Shown one piece after another: positions 48,118 to 59,742 of a stretch of 64,000 nt of DNA. Source of the stretch: Phoebastria nigripes (Eukaryota > Chordata > Aves > Procellariiformes > Diomedeidae). A model generated the notes under the pieces. The model was given only the letters and a program-made list of their open reading frames with translations, ran no database searches and was not told the DNA's origin. The stretch covers positions 310,001-374,000 of the forward strand of contig JAYKAV010003098.1 of assembly GCA_035582835.1 (NCBI GenBank), written 5' to 3'. The position numbers and the translations under genes are program-made. How positions within the stretch are numbered: the first letter of the stretch is position 1; the number at the start of each line of letters is the position of its first letter.

Positions 48118-48200
48118 GGTTTGATAACCGTGCCATATTACAAATATGCTAATAATTATTTTGCGTAATTATTGAAGCAGTAAGACTCTGCATGTTCCCT
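48118..48200. promoter_or_regulatory. Candidate POU/homeodomain enhancer block
   Basis: An octamer-like ATGCTAAT at 48146-48153 overlaps TAATTA at 48153-48158, and a second TAATTA lies at 48166-48171, all within 26 bp. Motif-based suggestion only. Confidence 0.22.
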
Positions 48201-51200
48201 GCAGGAGGAGGCTGCTCCAGCAGCACCGCTCTGGCTTCTGATGCTATTGTTTTAACTCAGAGACCCATCACGCAATCAGTTCTGCTACCAGTCCTTGAAT
48301 CCAAATAATCTNCCTTCCATCAAATAAACTTTAATTTGATGAATAGACAGATGTTTCAAAATGTGACCTTTCCCAAGGTGAAACACTCAGTGGATGTATT
48401 ATTTATTGGTTTTCAATTTTTCCACAGGTAGACATGTCTATTCCATCAGGAAGGTTAAACAAGAAGATGTTTAAAAATTCATTTAAGTGCAAATGCAGTC
48501 CTTACTACCGTAGTAATTCTTTCTCTTAACTACACATTAAAGAGCAAGATGTGGTTGTACTGGAGGATAAATGATAGCTTGTCTGAGGCAGGACCGACAG
48601 CTTGTAGCCATCCGCTGCTGGCTGCAGGTGCAGCTTAAATGGTCTCCAGCCCTTTCCTNGGGCTCGCTTGCCATCCATCTGCTCTCTGAAATTGGACTGT
48701 ACTTTCCTTTAAGCATGGGGTACCTCTGTTTGTCTCACTCAGCAGCTAAGCTCACGTTCTTTGGCAGGGACAGCATGGAGGCGCTCAGAGTGGCTCCAGC
48801 CGCCCCGGTTGACCTTGCAGGGGCCTTGCGCAGGGGTGCAGGCGTAGGAAAGGCTCTTCATTTTGGAAGCGTCGCTCTTCTCTCCCTCTGGGGAGGAGCG
48901 GAGGTCACTCTGGAGGTCGCATTCAGACTTGTGTCTTCTGGCTCCTAAGGATCTTGATAACTGAGTGTGGCTAATTCACACGGTTCTCTTCTCTTCTTCC
49001 AGACCAATGTACCTTAAATTTTTGCAGAGTGGTTAAATAATAATTCCAACAGATGCAAGAAAAAAACCCACTAGTGGATTATGGCAAAGCAGAACAATTT
49101 GCTGAGAAATTAGTTCATTTGATTGGAAATAGTACATTATATGCCCTAGTGAATCCTTCAGAACTAGAAAAATGTGCATGAATAATGTAAGAAAGAACAG
49201 CGTTTTGTACTCATCTTTCCAGGAAAATCAGTCCTGACAGCTTGTTGGATTTGCCTCTTCTGGCTATTTGTGATGGTGAGTTAGAAACTCTTCCTGATTG
49301 ACTGTTCAGCCAAGTAAAAAGGAAGAATAAAACCAGTGTAGGCTTTTACATGTTCTGTTACAAAAACTGACAGTGCCTGGTCCTAACACAATGCATTATT
49401 CTCCCCTGCCAAACCGAGGCCAGGCCCCTATGCAGACTTTGTTCCTGAGCTTTGGCTGCCAACGCCTTTCTCTGATTTATGCTGTGCGACACAGAATCAT
49501 TAACATGTGTTGAGCAAGTTTAAATTCCTTCATAATTGGGAGTAATCAGTAACACAGGATAAGAATAGTAAGTAAAAACTGCAGCCCAAGTGATAAAAAT
49601 AGCCTGACTGAAGCACTGGAGCTGGAAGACAGCAGAGCTCGGGGCTGCAAGACCAGGACCTCAGAGTCCTCCTCCTACGCCTCCTACATACGCATTTATA
49701 GTCTCTGCACAAGGTGCTATTTAACACCCCATGCCACATGAAACGGAGGTTTCTGCACTGGTAGAAGGATTTTGCTGTAAGCTTTCTAGGCCCTGGAAGA
49801 AAGGGCAGATTTGATAGTGTTTGCATAGCAGGCATCACTGCCCAGATCCACCATCTCACTTTTGGCCACGGCAGAGCCCATGCATAGGCAGCCAGGCTGT
49901 GAGTCTGACCAGGTCCAGCACGGCTTTCTCGCATACACTCAGCACCCATATCACCTCCTTATCCCTTGACAAGAGCCACCCTGGTGCCTGCTGGCAGGTG
50001 GGTGAGCCCAGGTCCTACACCGGGGAGCAGCAAGCCCCTCCAGGTGCCTGCAGCGCAGCACCCTGCGGGACAGGGTCGGCGTTCGCGGTCCTGGGGCAGC
50101 ACTCCGCTCCTCTCCCTCAAAGCCCTCTCAGATGCACCAGCAGAACTCTGAGCACGAAGCACTGTCCCCCTGTGCTCCCAGAGCTCGCGGCACAGCCCTC
50201 GTCTTGCCGCTGGTGAAATCTCGTGGCACTGCCACCCTGCTCTTTGGGCCCGTCAGTCTATGGGAGCCGAGTGGGCTACACAGGGGACATCCCCGAGGCA
50301 CGGGAAGGAGCGCCTGGCTCTGTGTCTGCCCTGCAAGTGAAACAGGGTTAGTGGGGTATGGAAGATGAAGGGACTTCCAGTCCTTTCCAGTTCTTTCTCA
50401 CACTCTTAGCATGGGTGTGCAGGAAACTAAGTAGTTAAGCAGGTTGCTCCGCTGTTTTTCCTCTCCTGTGACCCTGGCGACGGTAAGTAAGTGTAATGCC
50501 CATGATATACTCTTATTACCATAGTAACTCAGCCAGGAGCTGATGATTGCACAAGTAGATGCTGACAGGGAAAGTCTGCCTAAGGAAGAAATCAGCTCTC
50601 TGCTACCTGGGCGCATCGTCCCTATCTGCACTAGATACTCCCTTGAAGATAGTGGGATTCCTCTGGTACACAGTGAGAGCAAATTACAGCTTAGGTCTAA
50701 GTCTGTGCTTGCAAGGCAATTTTCCTGAAGAATCCAACCATTTTACATCTAAATGAAAAATAACCCACCCCTTATTAGAAGAGGCTGATTTTCAGCAAGG
50801 CTCTGCACTGCCCTCTGCATTTCTCCCATGTCCTTTGAAGCAAGGACATGGGGCGCAGCTCGAGCTGTGCCACCTGCAAGAATGCAGGCATGTCTGCAGC
50901 GCTCTGTAACGGCAGCTGCTCAGTGCAGAGGAGGCCAACGTTAATGTTGCAGCTGAGTGAGAGTGGCTGGAGCCTCCATGCACGGCATGCCCTTGGCTGC
51001 ACAGTGTCTGACCTCAGAAATCTCTGCTCTAGTTCCAGTGCTGCAGGGTGAAAAGGCCTTTGAATGAAGTGTGGTGATGAAACAGCCCCTTGCCCCAGGG
51101 GGCATCTACCTGAAAACCTCAGAACAGCAGCTAATATTTCATGTGTTTGCTTTCACAGTGCCCCTTGGGGTATGAAATCACTGTCACACCCACCAGACAG

Positions 51201-52021
51201 GCGAATAAGGACTGAAATACGAAGAAGCCAGCCAGGAACCAGGGCCATCAAGGGGACATGTAGCAGGGCAATGATTTGAAAGCTCATGGCTCAGGTGAAT
51301 ATAGTATAAGTTCATAGGTGATCTCAGGGTCACCCTTCCTCTTCTAAAGCAATAAGATCAAAGAGGACTACTCCAGGTACATGGAGTTTTGTTGATCTTT
51401 TCTTCTTAGTTTTGCCTGTTGGGTAGTAAGCCTTATAACAACATTAAAATTGCTGTTCTTCTAACATTCACCACTCTTATTCAGGGGCATAAAATTTCTG
51501 CTCTGTAGCCAAGGAGTGAGAGGGACGCAGAGGAGCAGGATGAGACTATTTTGGCAGTCATGGACACCAGGACTCTGTGAAGGCGACATTAGGTAGTGAA
51601 CACCCGCCGAACTCCATCCTTCCCAGCAGCCCAGACACCTCCCTCGATAACACAGGAAAAAACATGACCATCACTGAAATTACTCCATGGTGGGAAGTAG
51701 CAAAGTCCTGTCACACAGTCCTGCCTAGTTGCATAAAAATGTTTCAGGAACATATTCATAACCTTTCCACCGAGTGCTGTTAACAGCTACAAGGGCCAGG
51801 ATCAATTATGCAAGGTTTCCTCTTAAAATTTCTGGTCAGCAATAGCTCAGCCCCCTCTCTACCCTCACCTAGAAACCTGCAAAAGGGAAACCTTCTCTCT
51901 CCAGCAAGCTTCTCTTGAGTCCTGAAGCTGCACAGGAAAAATAAATATATATTGTGGAGAGGAGGGGAACCGGAGCATTCACCTGTGAACACACAAAACA
52001 TAACTCATGTAAATGAGGTAG
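48201..52021. other. No gene recognised
   Basis: Includes a moderately GC- and CpG-enriched part at 49970-50320 with overlapping ORFs on both strands (131 codons plus, 67 minus). No splice-bounded coding block or repeat was recognised. Confidence 0.4.
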
Positions 52022-52104
52022 ATGTATATATTTAGGTGTGTATATATATGTGTCTATATCTGATATATATGTGTATGTATCGGCTTATGTGTGCATATAT
52101 ATTG
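52022..52104. repeat. Imperfect (TA)n/(TG)n microsatellite
   Basis: TATATATTTAGGTGTGTATA, ATATGTGTCTATATCTGATA, TATATGTGTATGTAT and further TATATAT. It supplies the ATG at the start of a downstream 224-codon ORF, which weakens that ORF as a gene. Confidence 0.75.
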
Positions 52105-55100
52105 TGAGAGATCTCTCCCCTCCTCTGCTGCTATGGATAGCAAACCCCCGTCCTCCCAGGGCACGAGGTGGCAAGGCTGCCTGTCCTTCTGCCCCTGTCT
52201 CACGCTTCTCGACGTTTTTTGGCTGACAAAGTCCCAGTGCCCAGAAAGCCACCTGCCGATCTTAACAACCCAGTTGAGCAGAACAACCAAAATGCTGCAC
52301 TCGGAGACCAGAAGCAAGTATAACAGAATCCTGCTGCCCTGTTGCTGGGTCTTCCCAAGCTTTACCAGCAGAGAGCAACAGCTAACCCTGCTCCTCGCCT
52401 GCCTGTGTTTCAGGGCTGGGGCCATGCTGCAGGGCTGGGCTGAGTCTCAGCACATGCAGGACAGGCACGGGCTATGTGGATGGGCAAGAGAGAACTTTCC
52501 TGCTTCCAGTGCTGGCTACTCACCAAAACCAGAGCCCAAAAGCATTGCCATCATCGGGACCCTGGAGAGCTGTGCTGGGGAAGAGGCCTGTTTCAGCAGG
52601 GGTGCTTGCGGGAACCCACAAAACTTCTCCCAAAGCATGGACCATGCCTACACCAGGCACGGTGATAGTCACATTGAGAAGGAAGATCTGCTTGGCCAGG
52701 GTCAAGACTGCCATCANGGTGCTGCCATTGCAATCGGATACTGCAGTGCATACAGTGAAAAATAAGAGAGTAAACCAAAAGAAAGATGGGCCTTTCTTTT
52801 CCCCTGTACCTGAGCTGCGAGGAGGGTATTTCTAATTGAAAGGGAAGTGAACAAATTAATGAGCTGCTTCTTCTGTTATAGGAAAAATTAATAGTGTTGT
52901 CATAAATGTCTCCACATATCTCAGTGACAATTGTGGGGAACTATTAGCATTTGACCTTCCTTGTCTCACATCTCTGTTTCTGGGTAGCACACACACCACC
53001 TGCGTGCCAAAGCCTGACAGATCGCCCGCCACCCAAAACGTACCAAGAGGAGTTTTTAAGTTCCAGGTTGACTGAACTCAGTCAGATGAAGAAAGACACA
53101 AAACTTTTGACTGTGTGTACACCTTGCTGACATAAAGAGAGAAACAGTGTCAGTCTGGTCTGTGCTCGGGTCAGGAGCTCCTAACGCAGATCCCTGTTTC
53201 ATTTACCTCCCTCTTTAACAGACGCAAGCCTCTTGCCATTCTCCTGAACTCAACCCTTTTTTTTTTTTACATTCCCTGAATCTTGAAGGCCATCACCTCT
53301 GCTACACTGCAAAGAGGACTTTTTTCATACTGATCACCAAGACGATCTGAGCCTGCACAGAGCTCAGCTTACACAATTCCTACTGGGTGTAAAACACCGT
53401 CTCTGCGTGCTTATTGCTCATGTGTGAAACTCAGTGGTGAGTCATTGACCTACAGCAGTCAGGAGGTGATGGCAGGGGAGAGTAGACACTCCTGATGGCC
53501 ACTGCTGGCTTTCATAGAAAAATCTGAGTGGAAAATAGCCATCCCCTAAGTAAATGTGGCAGTGAAGCCACTCTTGCCCTCTGGCAACACAGTTCCCGTG
53601 ATGAGGGATCTGCCACCACTGCTAGGACACCCAGCATTTCATCCCCAGTCAAAACCAGACTTAGACAATTGACTTTGAAAGCTAATGCCATGTTTTACCC
53701 ACTCTTCTCTTGAGAAGCTAATGGGAAAGTACTTGGGGAATGCCTTTATTTCTGATCTAAGGCTGATACATAAATTGGAAAAGTCTTGCTGCAAGCATTT
53801 GAGTTACCAGAGATGGAGCCAGGCTGACCAGCTGGCTCACTCCTCCATTCCCACTGGGGTCAGAAAGCAGCAGGTGTTGAGTGTGTCCAAACCCCCAGAG
53901 CACCTGCACCCTTCTCTTTGCTGAAATCTCTTTACAACAGGAAAAACAGGAAGGTGATACATGCCAGTCCCTAGCTTGTTTCTGAAATACTAATGGAAAC
54001 AGAAAATGAGGTCAGAGACAATGCTACGGCTTTGTATGCGACAGCCTGCACTTAAGGAAACAGACTGGAAAGAGTCCAGGGCAGAGGAAAGATGAAAAGG
54101 AGAAGAAAGTGGAGATAAAAGTCAGTGGAGCGGCTGGAGCGTGTGCTAACGCTGGGGGAGATTCTGCAGCTAATGATGAGATGACAGTGTGCAAAGAGAT
54201 TTGAAAGTGGAAAGCCAAACAGGGAAGCCAGATGAAAAGCTGGAAAAGGCAGGTACTGAAGTGCATGTGATCGCAGAAAAGAGGCTGGAGACAGAAAGAA
54301 AGTGGGAACAGCAGAACAGAAAGGTTTTCTGAAAGGAGAAGAGACATCTATTGTCTGCTTTGCCAGGCTCAAAGGAAAGCAAAAGGAGTCAGCGACATTT
54401 CAGCCCTCTCTGCAGCAGGTGGCTTGCAGGCTCCATCCCCACCCAGAGCTCTGGGGAGTCACAATTAAATGCAATGAAGTGGAATAAGATAGGCTGGAGC
54501 ATTGCAGCATGGCAGTGCCCGAAGCCTGGAAGGTAGTCTCTAAATCCGCCTGGGAGCTGTTCCTCTGATCTGCAAGGAAAATTGTGCTCACAGTCCTGCT
54601 AAGAGCCAAAAAACCAAAAAGAAAGTGCAAGTTTACTATATGGTGGTAAAACATGGAATTCTGTAGTAGCAGGGGAAGGAGCCCTGAGACAGATCCAATG
54701 TGGGCTTCCAGCCCCAGACCTCGCACCCTTGCGGCTCGCTCTAGGGGTCCCAGGAGCATTGCTGTCAGGAGTCTTCTTAGGAGTTACCTTACTTAACAAG
54801 TGTGAGGGCTCTGCAGTCTTGCACAGCTGTTTGCAGGCTCTTTTCTGAGGAGCAGAGGGCACTGAGGAGTTGTGCATGCTTTGTCTTCAGCAAGGCAATC
54901 AGTCTCAGGTGTGTGGAACTGCATATTTAAGCACTCACACCCTCTCCTCTTACTGAGTGTCAGCTCAGTTGGTTATCCTCTGCTCTCTGCTCCAGCCCCA
55001 CATGAGAGGGAAACCCAGCTCTCGAGATCTCTCCTGGCACAGAGGTACAAAGATGGCTGCCTCAAGCCTGTGCACGGGGATCCTCAAAGGGCCTGTTTCC

Positions 55101-55740
55101 ATTAAAGCCAACAGCAACCTGCCTTCAGGACAGACTCCGAGCTTCCTTATTCCCATCTCACATGATGAGGGAGCAGGAGAGGTGTGAGCCAGTCATGCCC
55201 AGCACCCCAGCTCTTCCCTGTGGGCTCCACAGCTCTGCAAGCCTGGGTGACCTCCTGGATCAGGAGTCCAGGACATCCAGCGGTGGCTTCACCGCCATCA
55301 GGGAGAGTCAAGGAGAGTGAAGGGAGGTTCAGCCCTTAAGGCCGAATGTCTCATAGTGGCCAAAGCCACACAGAGCCTGTACTGCAGCCTGCTGAAGTGA
55401 GCAACATGAGCAGTTGCAGTGCACGGGTTAGCAGCTAGCACAGCAGTGCGTGCTCACAGCCATGAGGAACCCCAGGCACTCACCTGTTCAGGGGTTCCCA
55501 TCTCAGCCTGGGATGCTGTTGCCAGCTCTCCATGAGAAATCAAGGATTCAAAGACGACTGCCTTATCTGTGTACTGGCACCATTCACTGATGTTCCAAAA
55601 CTTCCCATATACATATAAAAGCAGCCCAAATCCAAAGCTTCAGCAGTATGAGCGATGGGAGCCTGACAGTATGTTTAAGCACCCTCCTGAGCTAATCTAA
55701 CATGAGCAACTGCTCCTGAGGAGCCAGTAGCCAAGTTCCC
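52105..55740. other. No gene recognised
   Basis: Holds the rest of the 52091-52765 ORF (see findings), a purine-rich plus strand at 54050-54400, and a T run at 53259-53269. No domain, repeat family or promoter-like island recognised. Confidence 0.4.
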
Positions 55741-55810
55741 AACACGAATATGCTGCATTAATTGCATTTGCTTTTGTTTCTATTAGACAAATGTTTCTAT
55801 TTGTCTCATT
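55741..55810. promoter_or_regulatory. Candidate SOX/POU-type conserved element
   Basis: TTAATT at 55758-55763 runs into ATTGCATTTG, and the SOX-like CTTTTGT lies at 55771-55777, followed by TCTATTAGACAAATG. The close packing resembles SOX-POU composite enhancers. Unverified. Confidence 0.22.
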
Positions 55811-58800
55811 ACACAACACCACCCACAAAGCAGCCAAATAGCTTTTGCAAGCTGCTATTTAGTTGCTTCACACCGGTAAAGACTAGTTATACTAGTCTTA
55901 GGAAGTCAACCTACATCCTTTCAGCTGTTGTTATCTCGTCAAACAGGCCAACCTCATGCTAGCTAGTTCTTGCCCTGTCTTGTTTCAATCAGTTGGCACA
56001 GTGGCTCTTTTTTCAAGGATTCACGTTTCATTTGCATAAGAATGTTAATGGAGTAATTTCAGAAATAAACGCCCAGCTTAATCCTGCTGTACCCTTAGGA
56101 AAAGTCCTCTCCACTATGAAGGCTTTTGGCATTCCCTTCTCCTCCACTGGCTCACAAAAGCACACGTGAGAGAGGTCAAGCTCCTCTTCGTGCCACTTTC
56201 AGAAACAGCAGCTTTGACAATAAGAAAACACAGCCAATATTTCCTGTCTGTCTTAGGCTAAACTCATAAATCATCTATTCTAGAGGGATCAAAGAAGAGT
56301 AAGACCAGAGCAGGCAGGCCAGAGGATCTTACTGCTGGCAAACATCTGGACTTTGCATTCAACTACGGTGTGGTTAGCACATGTGGCTGGGGGCACTGCC
56401 ACGTGCAGGGCCCTGTTTGCACATTTCACCTGAGGCAATGACAGGTATTTAGGAAAAAAAAGTAATCCTAGAAGTGGAAAACCCCAAATCTCCCTGCACG
56501 GGGCACAGAGCCCAACTAATGGGGTGCAGAACCAAACTCCTCTTTTTCCTCTTTTTGTTCCCTGGGATTTTTGCATCCATAGCCATGCTGTAGCGTGTTC
56601 CCAGTTCCAGCGAGGAAAGAGTAGAAAATCTTTCTTTATCCTTGAAATAGCCTGCAACTTGCTGGTTCCTGCAAGGAGGTGGCGGATGTGTGCTCGGGCC
56701 CCTCCAGCTGAGCAGATATTCCAAGTGCCAGACGCCACTCTCCAACATGCAGGGAAGCCGATGCCTGTTTTATCCCATCCTTCACACTCACTTTCTCTTT
56801 TGCTATGAGCCGTGCAGAAAGATTGTGCTTTGTCAGGTTAATGAGATATTTATTCTACATTTGATCTCTCCATTTAAAGCTTAATTACTGCCCTAGAAAG
56901 CTCCAGTCCTTGGAAATCAGCATCTTTGTGTAACAGAAAGATGGACCCCTCAGCTATTTCACACTACATGAAAGGAGCGCCATGTCAGTTCATGTTTTGA
57001 GGTAGCTCTGTTTTCTGTGAGTCAGTCAATCATAGGTTTTCCTCAAGCAGTCTCAACCCTCCGCTCTCATCCTCCTCCTTCCTTGCTGCTCCCTTTCAAG
57101 CTTCTCACCTCCCTCGCTCCTTGACACCCCTGTAAGGACACCTGGCTGAGGTGCATGGTCTCCGAGCCCTTGGACATCCTTCAACCCCTTGGGGAAAGGT
57201 TTCCTTCTCGTGAAGGCACTTCCCCATTTGGTTGACGGTTCCCCTCCAGAGATGTTCTCAAGCTGTCTGCATGACTTTCTATCTGTCCATCCCCTGGCCA
57301 GGTGCCTGTCTCCGCAGGGATGCCTTCCCTGGCACATAGCTATGGGTCTTGGGAGACAAAGGGAGAAGGCCCAGAAACCCAAGAGAAGCAAATGCTGCAA
57401 ACGCAGGGCTAGCTCCATGCAGAACATATGCATCGTTCTGCAGGGGCTTCCAGCTATGCCAGCCTGGTGCAGCACAGGCTGGGGTGCTGGGAGAACTGAG
57501 CCCCGCTGCTGCTCCCACTGGGGCCAGCACCTCACACCGAGACCTGGTAATGAGATGGCAATATCATCTCTGGCACCTCTGTCCAACCTGGGTAACATGG
57601 CAGAGCCAAGCCCTGTGGTATTGCACTAGGTGAAGGGTGCATTTGAGCAAGAAGAGCAAATAACACATCAGGTCAGAAACTTCTGCCAGGCAGGATGCAA
57701 AGCAGCACAGGCCAAACCTCCAGACTGCGTCAGCAGAGCACGTTACACTGAGCTGCACTAATTAGTAGCCTAAAGAGAAACAGCATTAGCATGGATGAGT
57801 TCTCTCTGAATCAAGTCTCCCCGCAGAGGCCTGCTTGTGCATCAGCCCCTTCTGCAGGCATTGTACCAGCTTCCAGCTCTGGCTCCAGCTCGTTGTGTTG
57901 GTCTTCTCCCATGCAGAGGTCAGGTGTGCCTGGCAGGCACCTTCTTGGGGGCTGAGGAGAGCAGTGGGGTCGCTCAGGCTCATAGTGCCGAGATGTGCTG
58001 GGCAGGAAGCAGAATGCTCTTTTGGAAACACTTCTGTTCTGGGCCATGCAATTTCCCAAGGAGGCAGGGTAAACGGGTCACCGGGAGGTGCTAGCAGTGA
58101 CTCCTCAAGTGTCAGCAGGGAACGTTTGCACTGGGATGTGTTTCTGAAGTCAGGATTATGCGTGTTCTCCGAGCTTTATATAGTCACTTCTGTAAAGAGA
58201 GGAATAGCCATATGTCTAATGCAGTTTAAGATTTTAACAAATTCTTCACCAGAAAGTTACTCTGAACAATAATGTTTTTAGCATGGTCCATGAATATATA
58301 AATATAAATGACCATATAATAACAAAAATATTGGGGCTCCCTCAACAAGGCCCATTTATGGCTCTTTCCAACACACTCTGAAGTTAATGGAGCAGTTACA
58401 ACTTGTCAAAGATACATATATATTACTGTGGGCAAGAGAGAACATTCTTAAATGTAGCTGCATGCCTCTTACAGACTTGCTACATTTAAGAGGTGGGTGT
58501 CCTTCGAAGGCCAGTGCTACAATTGCCGTTATTCAGAAGGAAAAAATACTCAACCTCTGTATTTCAGCTTGAGATAACTTGAAGAAAGCAAATCCAAAGA
58601 GTGTGTCCAACTCAACTTTGCAAAACTTAATTTTTAACATTTACTTTGACATAACATAGTTGTTCTATTGGTCATTTAGCTCAAAATGATTCAAAATTTC
58701 TTGGTTGCCTAAAGAACAAGTAAAGACAACAGCAGCCAGCCCTCTCCCAGCATCGCAGGAAGGGAAGAGCTCTTTGGCTCTCCATACCAACCTGCTGTCT

Positions 58801-59690
58801 TCCCAGTGCAGGACTAGTCACTGCTGCACGGTTGCGTTCAGTCTTACCAGAAGAGCATCAGGTTATGACGCTCCACATTTTCCTGCTGAAAACCGCTCCA
58901 CTCTTGGAAAAAAAACTCTTTTTAATGCTTGTCCTAACTATCTTTTGTTGTGCTATACTATTAGCAACATTTCCTTGAGCCATATCATTTTAAGCATCTC
59001 TAACCTGCCATAGCTAGTGCCAAAGCCTATACATTTAATGTAAAGAGAAACAAAAAACTTTATTCTAAAGTGGTCTGTTTTGGAGTTTGCTTTTAGTTTT
59101 ATAACCTACACACTTCCCTTTTTCCATATTGCTCAGGTTTAGCTCAGCTGTAATTGCTCTGAAGTCTGAGGTGGTGGCAGGGCTGTGTGGTCTAACTAGC
59201 TGTGAGTGGGTGCTCTTGCCTTGCCTTGGGAAGGCACCTGTGACAAGGTGCCTAATCCTGTCTCTCTTTCCCCATTTCTGTCTTCTGCCCATGTATGGCT
59301 ACAGCCTACTCATAGTGGCATTTCCTCCTTCCTTCCGAGAGCGGAGGGTTATGTGATATCAGAAGTTGGCCCACAAGAGCAGTGGCTGAGATTACAGCTG
59401 AGCCAGCTGAGGAGGTTTAGGGCTGAGCTTCCAGAGCTTACGAGCACTGTGCAGAGGGAAGCTGACGTCTTTTCCTCCAGCAATGCTTTTACTGTTTAGT
59501 TTGCATTTCTGCTTTAGGCTGAGAGATAAAATTTTCTCTAAAAAGAAGAGAACAGCTCAGTGGCAGCCTTCTTGGGGTGGAGGGGCTGGTGGCCAAAAAT
59601 GTTTGGGTACAGGCTTTTGTTTGGTATCCCAGAAGAAGACAGTAGTGCTCTTTTTGCAGGCCTCACATATAAAAAATTTACCCAAACTTT
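55811..59690. other. No gene recognised
   Basis: ORFs at 56289-56738 minus (149 codons), 57053-57598 minus (181) and 57189-57629 plus (146) overlap each other and have no domains. A second AT-rich, motif-bearing patch lies at 56020-56100 (TTTCATTTGCATAAGAATG). An AT-rich stretch covers 58270-58700. Confidence 0.4.
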
Positions 59691-59742
59691 AAAACAAACA
59701 AACAAACAACAAACAAACAAACAAACAAACAAACAAACAAAA
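59691..59742 (+). repeat. (CAAA)n microsatellite, about 52 bp
   Basis: Near-perfect CAAA repeats with one CAA interruption at about 59706-59710. Likely length-polymorphic. Confidence 0.92.

Noticed and set aside
49970..50320. GC-rich patch as a second CpG island
   Set aside because: CpGs are only modestly enriched and scattered, with no clustered promoter motifs. Mentioned in the region note only.
52520..52714. Hydrophobic 64-codon minus-strand ORF as a membrane-protein exon
   Set aside because: No recognisable family. It is the shadow of a longer opposite-strand ORF, and the single N interrupts its upstream context.
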